54,352 bases of DNA from Acidobacteriaceae bacterium (GTDB lineage Bacteria > Acidobacteriota > Terriglobia > Terriglobales > Acidobacteriaceae), in NCBI GenBank assembly GCA_003134655.1, contig PLBY01000063.1, positions 67,757 through 122,108 on the forward strand. The letters are read 5' to 3'. Shown one piece after another: positions 18,864 to 28,315 of this stretch (position 1 is its first letter; each line of letters starts with the position of its first letter). Below the pieces are notes generated by a model. The model searched no databases. It saw only the letters and a list, made by a program, of their open reading frames with translations, and was not told where the DNA came from. The position numbers and the translations under genes are program-made.

Positions 18864-20966
18864 ATGCGATCCCCATTCCGCCGCTTCGTCCCGCTACATG
18901 CCCTTGTTTTCAACCTGGTGGTTTGCCTAACGACGTCCGCTGCCACGCCCCAGCAGCCTCGCTTTGCCTATGTGGCGAATAATCAGGATGGCACCGTCTC
19001 GGTGTTTGAGGTGGACAACGCCCTGCTTCGCGCGCGGGATTACGCCTACGTCGCGGGATCGAGTCCGCTCTCGCTCGCGCTGACTCCTTCGCAAAAATTT
19101 CTTTATGTCGGCGGCAATGGGTCCTCCGGCCTTTCCGGATACCAGGTGAATGCCGAAACTGGCGGATTGACGCCTTTGACGAACCTACCCTTTGTCGGTG
19201 GTTTGTTGCAGGTGGCCGTGGTTTTCTCAGGCGAGTTCCTCCTCACGGTGGACGGCTCTTCGGTCCAGAGCTATTGGATCAACAACCGCACCGGAGGCTT
19301 ATATTCCGCTGGGTTCGCTTCTGCCAGTTCGCCCTGGTCACTCGCCGTGTCGGGACAATTCGTCTATGCGGTCGACGTCAATAACGACGAGATCACCGCA
19401 CTCACCCTTGATACCAACACAGGGAATTTGAGCCCGATCGCCAGATCGCCTTTTCCAACCAACTCCCAGAATCCCATCGCTTGCGTTACTGATCCCGCGG
19501 GCCACTTTCTTTTTGTGGCGAACGCCAATGGAGCCAATGTCAGTGTGTTCGCCATCGATCCAGTTACCGGTGCGTTAACCGAGGTCCAAGGCTCACCGTT
19601 TCCGACAGGAGGCGGCCCCGAGGCTTTGGTCGTCAGCCCCAATGGCCAGGTTCTGTATGTTGCAAATTCCTTCGATAAAACCATCACGGCATTCGCCATC
19701 AGTTCGACGACCGGCAGTTTGACCGTAGTTGCAGGGTCTCCCTTTTCCAACGGCGCTTCGGGCGCCTTGGGCCTGACCATCGACCCCTCCGGCAAACGCC
19801 TCTATTCCATGGATCACGACACCAACGAAGTCGTCACCTTCGGCATCAACTCGTCCACCGGAGCCCTCACACTCGAGCAGACCGTACGCTCGCGAGGCGC
19901 GGCTTTTTCCATGGCAATCTTATCCGGCAAGGATCCCGCAACCTACCTGCCGAGATCCGTCTATGTGAGCAACGCGGTTTCCAACAATATTTCCGCGTAC
20001 CGCATCGTTCAGAGCACTGGCTCGCTCACTCCCATTGCGGGCTCTCCCTTTTCCAGCGGGCCGTTTCCCTGGACCATCTCCTCAGACGCTGCCGGACGCT
20101 TCCTGTTCACCGGAAATGAGGGCGACCTCACCGTGTCGGCCTTCACCGTTGATGCCATAAGCGGAGCGCTCACTCCCGCCCCCGGATCCCCTTTTCCGGT
20201 TGGGAGCCAGCCTACTTCGGTCGCCGTGGATAACGGCGCGCACTACGTTTATGTCTGCAACAATCTCGACAACACGATCTCCGGCTTCTCGGTTTCGGCC
20301 TCAGGCGCGTTGACGTCGCTGCCCGGCTTCCCCATCTCGACCGCGCCTTACATTGACCCACTCACATTGACGATTGATCCCCGAGGCAAGTTCCTCTACG
20401 TCGTCACCGCGAACTCGAACAATGTTGTCGCATACTCCATCGACGCCGGCACTGGCTCGCTCACAATTGTCGGTTCCCTGGCAACCGGAACTTTTCCCGA
20501 TTCCGCTGCCGTCGATCCCACTGGCAGATATCTTCTGGTCAGTAACTCCGTCTCGTCTAACGTCGACGTTTACTCCATCGACGGGCAACTGGGTTTGCTC
20601 ACGCAGGTTGCGGTTTCTTCGTCCTCCGGACTGGGGAACCCCTACACCGTGGCCGCCGATCCATCGGGAAAGCGCGCCTACGTGGGGAATGGACGCCCCA
20701 GCGACATCGTCGGCTACGGCTTGAATCCAAAGACGGGAGCCTTGAAACAGTTGCCGACTTCGCCCTACAGCGGTGTGTCCGCGCCGTACTCGTTGAGCTT
20801 TGATCTCTCTGGAAGTTTCCTGTACGTGGCGAATGATTCGGGGAACAGCGTGTCGGGATATTCCGTGAACCGCACAACTGGAGCGCTGACCGTGGTCCCC
20901 GGCTCTCCATTCCCGGTAGGTTCGGGGCCCACCGGGGTCACCGTGATCGATAGAGTTCGCCCCTAG
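18864..20966 (+). CDS. Secreted 14-repeat beta-propeller (lactonase/YVTN type) protein
   Basis: A 700-residue protein with a signal peptide (about 1-28) followed by about 14 repeats of a strand motif such as FLYVANxxxxxVSxFxID with the linker TGxLTxVxGSPF. Fourteen repeats suggest two seven-bladed propellers in tandem. Related proteins include 6-phosphogluconolactonase-fold and YVTN-repeat surface proteins; a lactonase activity should not be assumed. CAGGAG lies seven bases before ATG 18864. Probably extracellular or cell-surface. Confidence 0.85.
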   Translation: MRSPFRRFVPLHALVFNLVVCLTTSAATPQQPRFAYVANNQDGTVSVFEVDNALLRARDYAYVAGSSPLSLALTPSQKFLYVGGNGSSGLSGYQVNAETGGLTPLTNLPFVGGLLQVAVVFSGEFLLTVDGSSVQSYWINNRTGGLYSAGFASASSPWSLAVSGQFVYAVDVNNDEITALTLDTNTGNLSPIARSPFPTNSQNPIACVTDPAGHFLFVANANGANVSVFAIDPVTGALTEVQGSPFPTGGGPEALVVSPNGQVLYVANSFDKTITAFAISSTTGSLTVVAGSPFSNGASGALGLTIDPSGKRLYSMDHDTNEVVTFGINSSTGALTLEQTVRSRGAAFSMAILSGKDPATYLPRSVYVSNAVSNNISAYRIVQSTGSLTPIAGSPFSSGPFPWTISSDAAGRFLFTGNEGDLTVSAFTVDAISGALTPAPGSPFPVGSQPTSVAVDNGAHYVYVCNNLDNTISGFSVSASGALTSLPGFPISTAPYIDPLTLTIDPRGKFLYVVTANSNNVVAYSIDAGTGSLTIVGSLATGTFPDSAAVDPTGRYLLVSNSVSSNVDVYSIDGQLGLLTQVAVSSSSGLGNPYTVAADPSGKRAYVGNGRPSDIVGYGLNPKTGALKQLPTSPYSGVSAPYSLSFDLSGSFLYVANDSGNSVSGYSVNRTTGALTVVPGSPFPVGSGPTGVTVIDRVRP

Positions 20967-20983
20967 GAAAAGGAACGTGAAAA

Positions 20984-21919
20984 CTAGTCCGCGGGCATGG
21001 GCGCGGGCCGCGGCACTCCGCGACGCTCAGGCCCTGCATACGTCGCTTCCACAGGAACTTCCAGCCATTTGCGCACTTCGGGCAGCGCTTTCCGCATGGC
21101 GACTTCGCCGACGCGAACCAGGTCGGCGGCGCGCTTGAAGTCATCGTAGGCGAACCCGGCAACATCGGGCTCGATCACAACGTCAGCGGCTTCGCGCCAC
21201 AGTCCAGACATCGCATCCTGCGCGATTGCGAACGATTGTCCGATCACGTCAAACAGATGGCGCGGAGGACCACCGTTGGCCCACGTGCCCTTCAAGTGGA
21301 CCGCCAGCACGCGTTCGGCGCCCATCTCGCGCAGGGGCCGCGTGGGCACTGGATGCGACAACATTCCATCCACCAGGTACCGCCCCCGAATCTCTACCGG
21401 TAGAAACATGCCAGGATACGCGCAACTCGCCCGCACCGGATCGATGATCGAACCCGAGTGAAACACCACGCCCTCGCCGGTATTGAAATCGGTTGCGGTC
21501 ACGCCGAGAGGAATGTTCAACTCCTCGAACGTCTTCACCTTCAAGATGCGTGTCAGAAAAGAAATCATGCGGTCATTCGAGGCGAAGCCGCAGCGCGAGA
21601 GTGTCCAGCGCGCGAAGGTCGTGAAGCGGACGTTGTGCGCAAGTTCTTCCAGGTCCGCGAGCGACACGCCGCTGCAATAGGCCGCGCCCATCAGCGCGCC
21701 CACGCTGGTGCCGGTCACGACACGAACCGGAATACCTTCTTCTTCGAGAACTTTGAGAACGCCGATGTGCGCTATGCCGCGGGCAAATCCTCCGCCCAAC
21801 GCCACGCCAATGGCAGGAATCCGCGGTGACACAACGGGGGCAGTCTTGCGGGAAAGTTCCCGGCCGAACGCCTGCACGGTCCGAATGATCTTCCCCAGAC
21901 TCTTCACGGCGAACCCCAC
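20984..21919 (-). CDS. Patatin-like phospholipase (RssA-like)
   Basis: A 311-residue protein with the patatin oxyanion loop GVALGGGFARGIAHIG (about 38-53), the nucleophile elbow GTSVG (S72) and the catalytic Asp in VDG (D184). Both members of the Ser-Asp dyad are present. Bacterial homologues are lipid acyl hydrolases, cytoplasmic or membrane-associated. The gene stands alone, convergent with the propeller gene. Confidence 0.9.
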   Translation of the reverse strand: MGFAVKSLGKIIRTVQAFGRELSRKTAPVVSPRIPAIGVALGGGFARGIAHIGVLKVLEEEGIPVRVVTGTSVGALMGAAYCSGVSLADLEELAHNVRFTTFARWTLSRCGFASNDRMISFLTRILKVKTFEELNIPLGVTATDFNTGEGVVFHSGSIIDPVRASCAYPGMFLPVEIRGRYLVDGMLSHPVPTRPLREMGAERVLAVHLKGTWANGGPPRHLFDVIGQSFAIAQDAMSGLWREAADVVIEPDVAGFAYDDFKRAADLVRVGEVAMRKALPEVRKWLEVPVEATYAGPERRGVPRPAPMPAD

Positions 21920-22043
21920 ATCTCCGACCCGCGACCTGCCGGAAGTACTAAAACCCCAGCTACCACACTAAGATGCCACAATCGCATCTAGGGTTACAGG
22001 GCACAACAGTGCCATCTTCGATTACGTTGGAGAACACTAAGGG

Positions 22044-22062
22044 CACGGTAACAGTTACCGTG
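22044..22062. promoter_or_regulatory. Perfect 19-base palindrome, candidate operator
   Basis: Arms CACGGTAAC and GTTACCGTG match perfectly around a central A. It lies between the divergent patatin and Nudix genes, 55 bases before the Nudix start. The size and symmetry fit a dimeric repressor site. Confidence 0.4.
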
Positions 22063-22116
22063 GGCCCATCAGACACCGTGACTAAACCCCTGTATCCCTG
22101 CTAAGTTGCGGACAGT

Positions 22117-22617
22117 ATGGTGCGTGAGTTCTCAGCTGGCGGCGTGGTCATTCGACAGAAAGACGGTAGCTGGTGGATGGCCGCCATCGAACTGCCTTCC
22201 GGAACGCCCGCCGCCGCAACCGATCCCGCCAAGCGCGCAGTGCGCCCGAAATCGAAGCCGGTGCTCTGCCTGCCGAAGGGCCTGGTCGATCCCGGCGAAA
22301 AGCCACTCGATGCGGCCCTGCGCGAGGTCCGCGAAGAAACCGGCATCACCGCCGTCCCCATCACCAAACTCGGTGACAGCAAGTACGTGTACGTGCGCTC
22401 CTGGGGCGATGGCGAAAAGGTCTTCAAAATCGTCAGCTTCTACCTGCTGCGCTACGACTTCGGACGTATCGACGATGTCTCCGACGCGATGCGGGTAGAA
22501 GTCGCGCGTGCCCGGTGGGTACCCCTGGAAGACGCGCCCAAACTGCTGGCCTATAGCGGCGAGAAGCAGATGGCGCGCCAGGCCCTGCAATACGTGAAAA
22601 CCCATCCGGAAGTTTAG
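22117..22617 (+). CDS. Nudix hydrolase
   Basis: A 166-residue protein with a perfect Nudix box GX5EX7REUXEEXGU at residues 55-77 (G55, E61, REVREETGI). These enzymes cleave nucleoside diphosphates linked to another moiety, using Mg2+ bound by the Glu residues. The insertion of about 20 residues between the first strands (ELPSGTPAAATDPAKRAVRP) is reminiscent of the diadenosine-polyphosphate or ADP-sugar branches, but the substrate cannot be fixed. Confidence 0.9.
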   Translation: MVREFSAGGVVIRQKDGSWWMAAIELPSGTPAAATDPAKRAVRPKSKPVLCLPKGLVDPGEKPLDAALREVREETGITAVPITKLGDSKYVYVRSWGDGEKVFKIVSFYLLRYDFGRIDDVSDAMRVEVARARWVPLEDAPKLLAYSGEKQMARQALQYVKTHPEV

Positions 22618-22636
22618 GAATCTTCAGGTAAGGGGC

Positions 22637-22682
22637 GTCATCCTGAACGGAGAGCCGTATTTCAGGCGAAGTGAAGGATCCC
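22637..22682. repeat. Family D repeat (GTCATCCTGA..GAAGGATC), short copy
   Basis: GTCATCCTGAACGGAG is followed by GGCGAAGTGAAGGATCC. It is a short, degenerate relative of the element at 53709-53820. It lies after the Nudix gene. Confidence 0.5.
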
Positions 22683-22775
22683 GCGCGGAGTCCGTATACA
22701 CCCGTCCCACCCTGTGACCCCAGCCCTAGATAAATTCCCCCCGAAGCGATTACCATTACCAGTTCACAACTCAAT

Positions 22776-22806
22776 CCTCTGTGTCCTCCGTGTCCTCTGT
22801 GGTTAA
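22776..22806. repeat. Family A dispersed repeat, single complement-strand copy
   Basis: Reads CCTCTGTGTCCTCCGTGTCC and then TCTGTGGTTAA, 42 bases before the fadN-type gene. The outer end TTAA matches the outer ends at 33366 and 46021. Confidence 0.8.
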
Positions 22807-22847
22807 GAACTTTAGGACGTTAAGACTTTCATTCCGAGGCCCTAATT

Positions 22848-25283
22848 ATGAAGCGCATCAATAAAGTCGCTGTCCTCGGCGCCGGAACCATGGGCGCCCG
22901 CATCGCCGCGCATTTCGCCAACGCCGGCGTTCCCAGCTACCTGTTCGATATCGTCCCGCCCGACGCCGATGGCCCCGCCCGCAACAAAATCGCCGCCGCC
23001 GGACTCGACGCCGCCAAGAAATCCAAGCCCGCCGCCTTCATGGAACCTTCGCTCGCCAGACTCGTCACCGTCGGCAATTTCGAAGACGACCTGAAGAAAC
23101 TCGCCGACGTCGACTGGATCATCGAGGCCGTCGTCGAAAACCTCGACCTGAAGCGCGCCCTCCTGAGAAAAGTAGAAGCCATCCGCAAGCCTGGCACCAT
23201 CGTCACCACCAACACCAGCGGCCTCCCCGTCGGCAAAATTGCCGAAGGATTCTCCGACGACTTCCGCTGGGCCTGGTTTGGCACGCACTTCTTCAACCCG
23301 CCGCGCTACATGCGCCTGCTGGAAATCATCCCTACGCCCGAGGCCGACCGCGCCGCCATCGACGCCATCGCTCACTTCTGCGACGTGCGTCTCGGCAAGG
23401 GCGTCGTCATCGCCAAAGACACTCCCAACTTCATCGGCAACCGCATCGGCACCTTCTCCGTGTTGAACGTCATCCGCCTCATGCAGGAAATGGGACTGAC
23501 CATCGAAGAAGTCGACGCCCTCACCGGACAGGCCGTGGGATGGCCCAAGTCCGCCACCTTCCGCACCATCGATCTGGTCGGCCTCGACATCCTCGGCCAC
23601 GTCGTCGGCAACATGACCACCAATGTCCACGACGAACGCAGTGATCTGCGCCTCCCCGAGTTCTTCGGCCAGATGCTGCAGAAAAAGTGGCTGGGCGACA
23701 AAACCAAAGGCGGCTTCTACAAGAAGGCGAAGAGCACCGACGGCAAAGAAGACGAGCGCCTCGCTCTCGACTGGAAGATGCTCGAATACCATCCCCGCCA
23801 GAAGCCAAAATTCCCCGCGCTCGACATGGCGAAATCCATCGAAGACACGGGCACGCGCCTTCGCACCCTCCTCGGCCTCGATGGCAGCGGCCCGCAGAAG
23901 GGCGACAAGGCCGGAGCATTTCTCTGGTCCGCACTCACCGACCTCTGGACCTACTCCGCCAACCGCGTGCCTGAGATTTCCAACTCCGTCGTTGAGATCG
24001 ACCGCGCCATGCGCCTCGGCTTCAACTGGGAACTCGGCCCCTTCGAACTCTGGGACGCCGCCGGCGTCGAAGCCACCGTCGCCCGCATGAAGAAAGAAGG
24101 CAAGCCCGTCGCGGCGAACGTCGAGCGACTGCTCGCCAAGGGGCAAAAGTCCTGGTACATCGACGATCCCCATTCCCCCGCCGGACGCAAGTACTGGGAA
24201 CTGGGAACGGAAAGCTGGGAAGCTGTTCACGTCCCCGCTGGCGTGTGGTCGACGACGGTCGCCAAGAAATCCAACGGCGTAGTGAAGAAAAATTCCGGCG
24301 CGTCCCTCATCGATCTCGGCGACGGCGTGGCCTGCATCGAGTTCCACAGCAAGATGAACTCGCTCGGCGCCGACATCATCAGTCTTATTATTCAAACCCT
24401 AAAACCCGGGGGCCCCGGCGACGCCTTCGACGCCTTCGTCATCGCCAACGACGCCACGAATTTTTCCGTCGGCGCCAACCTCATGCTGCTGCTCATGAGC
24501 GTGCAGGAAGAAGAGTGGGACGATGTCGACCTTGCCATCCGCCAGTTCCAGGGGATGACACAGGCCATCAAATTCTCCCCCAAACCCGTGGTCTCCGCGC
24601 CGTTCGGCCTGTGCCTTGGCGGAGGCACGGAAATTTCCCTGCACGCCGCAGCCCGCCAACCGCACGCCGAGCTGTACACCGGACTAGTCGAAGTGGGCGT
24701 CGGCCTGCTTCCTGGCGGCGGAGGCTGCAAAGAGATGCTCCTGCGCGCCGTCGAGAGCGCCTCCGCATCGCGTGGCAAAGTATCTGGCGAAGCCCTCGCC
24801 GGTTCCGTAGAAATGATGGAAGCGATGAAGAAGGCTTTCGAGGCCATCGCGACGGCCAAAGTAGCCACGTCAGCGCACGAGGCGCGCGGCCTCGGATTCC
24901 TCTCCGACTCCGACCGCATCACTATGAATCGCGAACGCGTGCTCTCCGATGCCAAGGCCCGCGCTCTCGAACTCGTCCGCGCCGGATACGAGCCTCCAAT
25001 CCCGCGCACCGACATCCCCGCCCCCGGCGAGAGCCTTCTGGCCGCGCTGAAAATGGGCGTCCACCTCATGCGCCAGGGCGACTTCATCACCGACTACGAA
25101 GTGAAGCTAGGCGGCAAAATCGCCGAAGTCCTCTGCGGCGGTAACGTCACCCCCGGCACCCCCGTGAGCGAGCAATACATCCTCGATCTGGAGCGCGAAG
25201 GCTTCAAATCCCTCTGCGGCGAAAAGAAAACACAAGAGAGAATTCAGTTCACGCTGAAAACAGGAAAGACACTCAGAAACTGA
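22848..25283 (+). CDS. Bifunctional 3-hydroxyacyl-CoA dehydrogenase / enoyl-CoA hydratase (FadN-type)
   Basis: An 811-residue beta-oxidation enzyme. The NAD-binding HAD domain comes first (GAGTMGARIAAHF at 11-23, catalytic GTHFFNPPRYM), followed by the second HAD domain and then a C-terminal crotonase-like hydratase domain (about 480-700, with FSVGANLMLL and GLCLGGGTEISLHAA). HAD-first order matches Bacillus FadN and differs from E. coli FadB. In Bacillus it is followed at once by fadA and fadE; here the matching thiolase and acyl-CoA dehydrogenase genes lie 6.9 kb and 10.5 kb downstream, same strand. It degrades fatty acids in the cytoplasm. Confidence 0.93.
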   Translation: MKRINKVAVLGAGTMGARIAAHFANAGVPSYLFDIVPPDADGPARNKIAAAGLDAAKKSKPAAFMEPSLARLVTVGNFEDDLKKLADVDWIIEAVVENLDLKRALLRKVEAIRKPGTIVTTNTSGLPVGKIAEGFSDDFRWAWFGTHFFNPPRYMRLLEIIPTPEADRAAIDAIAHFCDVRLGKGVVIAKDTPNFIGNRIGTFSVLNVIRLMQEMGLTIEEVDALTGQAVGWPKSATFRTIDLVGLDILGHVVGNMTTNVHDERSDLRLPEFFGQMLQKKWLGDKTKGGFYKKAKSTDGKEDERLALDWKMLEYHPRQKPKFPALDMAKSIEDTGTRLRTLLGLDGSGPQKGDKAGAFLWSALTDLWTYSANRVPEISNSVVEIDRAMRLGFNWELGPFELWDAAGVEATVARMKKEGKPVAANVERLLAKGQKSWYIDDPHSPAGRKYWELGTESWEAVHVPAGVWSTTVAKKSNGVVKKNSGASLIDLGDGVACIEFHSKMNSLGADIISLIIQTLKPGGPGDAFDAFVIANDATNFSVGANLMLLLMSVQEEEWDDVDLAIRQFQGMTQAIKFSPKPVVSAPFGLCLGGGTEISLHAAARQPHAELYTGLVEVGVGLLPGGGGCKEMLLRAVESASASRGKVSGEALAGSVEMMEAMKKAFEAIATAKVATSAHEARGLGFLSDSDRITMNRERVLSDAKARALELVRAGYEPPIPRTDIPAPGESLLAALKMGVHLMRQGDFITDYEVKLGGKIAEVLCGGNVTPGTPVSEQYILDLEREGFKSLCGEKKTQERIQFTLKTGKTLRN

Positions 25284-25324
25284 AGACGGGAAAGAGGCTG
25301 AGGATCTAAAGGAACGAGAGTGTG

Positions 25325-25372
25325 CCCCATCCTAATCTCGCCGCACTTTGGCGAGATTAGGGTGGGGACTTT
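25325..25372 (+). terminator. Terminator-like hairpin (family C, copy 3)
   Basis: An 18-bp stem (CCCCATCCTAATCTCGCC with GGCGAGATTAGGGTGGGG, one wobble pair) encloses GCACTTT and is followed by ACTTTGAC. It lies 42 bases after the fadN-type stop. The T-run is short, so termination may be partial. Confidence 0.55.
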
Positions 25373-25455
25373 GACCTCCTGAAACTCTCAACTTCTCTGT
25401 CCGACAAATCCTCATCTGACAGCTCCCACGAGCGCATCACTCGATGCGCATCGCT

Positions 25456-25575
25456 CGTGGAAGAGCGGCCCTTCAGGGCCGCGTCAAGCGGTATCAATTC
25501 CCACGAGGGCTTCAGCCTCTGTGGTCGCCTTTCAGTGCATGGTTCTCTTTTCCGCAGCAATGTTCACCCAACACC
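25456..25575. repeat. Family B dispersed repeat, copy 2 (long form)
   Basis: GAAGAGCGGCCCTTCAGGGC, then GGCTTCAGCCTCTGTGGTC, then a tail TTTCAGTGCATGGTTCTC and CGCAGCAATGTTCACCCAAC. The copy at 28019-28141 matches throughout, including the tail, which defines a unit of about 120 bases. A short minus-strand reading frame across it has no other support. Confidence 0.7.
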
Positions 25576-25947
25576 GCACCAGCCGCCTAAGCCACAAGGC
25601 GGATGGTGAGAAACGCGAGCGTCCCGACGAATGAGCTACCCCGAGATACCAACTCAGAAGCTAGCGCCGCGGGGCCTTTCTGCCAAACGCCACCTGCGAA
25701 ACAAGTAAGCACTGCTCCCATGCCGTGACTGACATCACAGACAGCGGGTCACTGTTGCACTACAAGGAATGCGTTAGCTCCCCGAACGAGCGTCACTCCA
25801 ATTCTGTGGGAGTGTTCTTACCCGCCGAGGCAGCTCTGGCCGTCTAGACAGATTGCACAACTGGGACAGACGCGCTCCGTTCTCATCTTACTTTCGCGGG
25901 CGCAAGTCCACTCCCCGTTAAGAGTCCTTAGAACGAAAGGAGCCGAT
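25576..25947. other. Intergenic stretch without recognised feature
   Basis: I see no gene, RNA or clear promoter here apart from the Shine-Dalgarno AAAGGAG before the next start. The stretch has several local hairpins but matches no riboswitch that I know. Confidence 0.4.
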
Positions 25948-27384
25948 ATGAACCGTGCATGTCGCATCGTAATTCTGTTGTTGCTGTGTCTGGCGCCCGC
26001 CTCGTGGGCGCAGCTCGAGAACTCGATCCCGGCGCCTACGCGCACAGTCTCCGGGACCCGGATCGGACACTACAAAGATGGACCGGTGCCGATTGATCTT
26101 TCCATTCGAACCATCGCCGCCCTTGTCCCTAATGGCACTAGCAGCTACACGACAATTCCCGGCACCGGAACCTCCGCCGGCACCTTCACTGTTCCCAATG
26201 TGCCCTACGGTTATTACCTTCTGCAGCTCGGAGGGCGGTATCTCTGGACCAAGAACACCGTAGTCAATGCGGACTACGATCAGGCTTACCGATCAAGCGC
26301 AGTCACTGCGGACCCGGCGACAACCCTGACCTTTGACCTCAGGAATCTCAACCCTTGGCAGACGTACGATGTGCTTGAACTGGCAGACACCAGCGCGGGC
26401 GCCTTTGAACTCTTCCCCGGCGGCACCGAGGGAGAGACCACATTCGCCGGGACCTTTCCGTACTCGAGTAACCTCAATGACTCCACTCAGGGTGACAAAA
26501 CATACCTACTGCAGGAGTCTACGCAATATGCGGGTGGATATCGTCTCCTCGTGGCCTCAAGCTGTTTCTTACCCAGCAACTTCACTCAGGTCGATGCAGC
26601 CGATACCCAGCTCACCGGAAGATTCACGTCTATCCAGCCAAACCAGAGTTTCCGGTTCAACGTCAACGGGGCGGACCTTGCCGCAGCAACCCTCGCCGCC
26701 AACCCAGGGGCAGCCATTGCCAACACGGCCATTGCCCTCGACGTATTTCCCGGCAGCATGGCTCGCGGATGGATTGTGTCAACTCCCGATCTGGTTTCCT
26801 ACGACCTCAATAGCGACGCCCCCCCATTCACGGCGAACGTCGACCTGGGCGAGGTGATTTACGGGAACCCGTTTCCATCGTCGTTCACACTATTCATTCT
26901 GTACCAGTACTCCGCCCAAACCAGCTATCTGGCGCCAGGTGCGAGCAGCCCTGCGGTAATAACAACCTACGCCGCTGGCAACACCATTACACTGCCGACG
27001 GCCACCAAACCACTTCGGCTGATGGTTGGCCCTGTCCAGCGACCCGCCGTCGGTGGAGCTGACTTTCTTGCCAATCAGAGTGGGCTCGGGCTTATGCCGA
27101 CCATCCACTGGAAGCCCCCCAACGTTGGCATTGCCCACGCTTATCAGGTGTTGGTATATCAGGTGACAAACACTGACGGCATCACGGCAGCCACAACCAT
27201 CGCAAGGCTCCAAACGCAGGGTACTTCCATCACGATTCCGCCGAATGTGTTGACAGCCGGGCAAGCGTACGTTTTCCAAATCACGACCCTCTATCGTCCC
27301 GGTGTCAGCGTGGTGGCAAATCCATACCGTTCGGGACCAGTCGCCGCCACAGCGGATGTGATCTCAGGCTTGATGCAGCCCTGA
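25948..27384 (+). CDS. Secreted protein of unknown function
   Basis: A 478-residue protein with a clear signal peptide (about 1-21, ending SWAQ). The mature part is rich in Thr, Ser, Pro and aromatic residues in a beta-sandwich style. The last 100 residues (from about HWKPPNVGIAHAYQVLVYQV) resemble a fibronectin type III domain. No catalytic motif is visible. It sits between the fadN- and fadA-type genes with other secreted-protein genes. Probably extracellular; I do not recognise the family. Confidence 0.65.
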   Translation: MNRACRIVILLLLCLAPASWAQLENSIPAPTRTVSGTRIGHYKDGPVPIDLSIRTIAALVPNGTSSYTTIPGTGTSAGTFTVPNVPYGYYLLQLGGRYLWTKNTVVNADYDQAYRSSAVTADPATTLTFDLRNLNPWQTYDVLELADTSAGAFELFPGGTEGETTFAGTFPYSSNLNDSTQGDKTYLLQESTQYAGGYRLLVASSCFLPSNFTQVDAADTQLTGRFTSIQPNQSFRFNVNGADLAAATLAANPGAAIANTAIALDVFPGSMARGWIVSTPDLVSYDLNSDAPPFTANVDLGEVIYGNPFPSSFTLFILYQYSAQTSYLAPGASSPAVITTYAAGNTITLPTATKPLRLMVGPVQRPAVGGADFLANQSGLGLMPTIHWKPPNVGIAHAYQVLVYQVTNTDGITAATTIARLQTQGTSITIPPNVLTAGQAYVFQITTLYRPGVSVVANPYRSGPVAATADVISGLMQP

Positions 27385-27591
27385 GGAGCTTGATGAATGG
27401 AAAGAAAATGATTTCTTCGAAAGGAGAGATCCACGACGTAAAACACTTCAGTGCAGACATGCCGGCTTAGGCGACCAGGACCGATCTTGTCCCGTTGGCG
27501 TTAAAAGCGGTTACGCCCATCGGGAATGCCTCCGCAGTCGTGGCCAAGTCGGCAGTGTCTCCTGTCGTTCTCCTCCTCCGCAGCGTCTCTA

Positions 27592-27951
27592 CTACGCATA
27601 CTGCCAAAGGCAAAGTTCGTTCCCATCCGGATCGTTGAAATACGAGAGCAGCCCTCCGGGTTCTTCCTTCACCGGAGTTGTCTCCACACCTCTGGCTTTC
27701 AACTCGCGCGTTGCTTGACGAATGTCCGTTACCCCAAGACTCAAGCGTGCGTTGCCAGTACCCGTCAGCGTGTGTTCCGGAGGATTCGGAACAAGTTCGA
27801 AAAGCACACCTCCCAGATCGAAGCGAGCGACATAATCCCTGGAAGTGAGATGAAACCCAAGGATATCGCGATAAAAAGCAACGGCCTTTTCCATGTCCGC
27901 GACGTGGTAGTACACGGCATCAAATGTGAGTTTGAGTCCTGAAGTTGACAT
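27592..27951 (-). CDS. VOC family protein (glyoxalase/bleomycin-resistance fold)
   Basis: A 119-residue protein with the vicinal-oxygen-chelate pattern: an N-terminal strand with VYYHVADMEKAVAFYRDILGF and a C-terminal FNDPDGNELCLWQ. The metal-type His and Glu positions (H in YYHVAD, E in GNELCLW) are present. The start at 27951 has GAGGAGGG nine bases upstream; a longer frame exists to 27996 without such a site. Members include dioxygenases, glyoxalases and antibiotic-binding proteins, so the substrate is open. Confidence 0.85.
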   Translation of the reverse strand: MSTSGLKLTFDAVYYHVADMEKAVAFYRDILGFHLTSRDYVARFDLGGVLFELVPNPPEHTLTGTGNARLSLGVTDIRQATRELKARGVETTPVKEEPGGLLSYFNDPDGNELCLWQYA

Positions 27952-28018
27952 TGCAGAAGCCCTCCTCTTCTGCTGGCATACCGCAATCCGCCGCAATTTT
28001 CAAGGACATCGGTGGGCG

Positions 28019-28141
28019 TAAGAAGAGCGCCCCTTCAGGGCCGCGCTAAGCGGTATCAAATCCACGCCGGCTTCAGCCCCTGTGTTCTCTTTTCAATGCA
28101 TGGTCTCCTCTTTTTCTGCAGCAACGTTCAGCCAACAACCG
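28019..28141. repeat. Family B dispersed repeat, copy 3 (long form)
   Basis: AGAGCGCCCCTTCAGGGCCG, GGCTTCAGCCCCTGTG, then TTTCAATGCATGG and GCAGCAACGTTCAGCCAACA, aligning with 25456-25575. From here to the GH3 start (28316) I see no further feature. Confidence 0.7.
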
Positions 28142-28315
28142 TACCCCTCGGCGGCGTCAAAGATCCGAGTCGGGGTAGCACGCACGATCAGGACGAACTG
28201 CTATATTGTTCCGCGTGAGGCGATCTCACATTCTCAATTCCGTTCATCGAACCCGCAATTCCATATTCATCGAAAGACTGCTCGCTGCAGTTACTCCGAA
28301 CATTCAGGTGACTTC

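Noticed and set aside
18391..18876. A 161-codon minus-strand frame over the receiver fragment
   Set aside because: It is in a different frame from the receiver-like sequence; only the shorter frame ending at 18500 makes protein sense.
22842..24395. Long open frame antisense to the fadN-type gene (517 codons)
   Set aside because: It mirrors codon bias of the real gene, has no recognisable domain and no ribosome binding site. The same applies to long antisense frames at 9792-11291, 11222-12874 and 1895-3229.
25357..25560. Small minus-strand gene
   Set aside because: It is formed by the family B repeat itself and has neither a start signal nor conservation beyond the repeat.
27385..27591. Possible small gene after the secreted protein gene
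   Set aside because: Only very short frames exist (about 25 codons), without a clear start signal or similarity that I can name.
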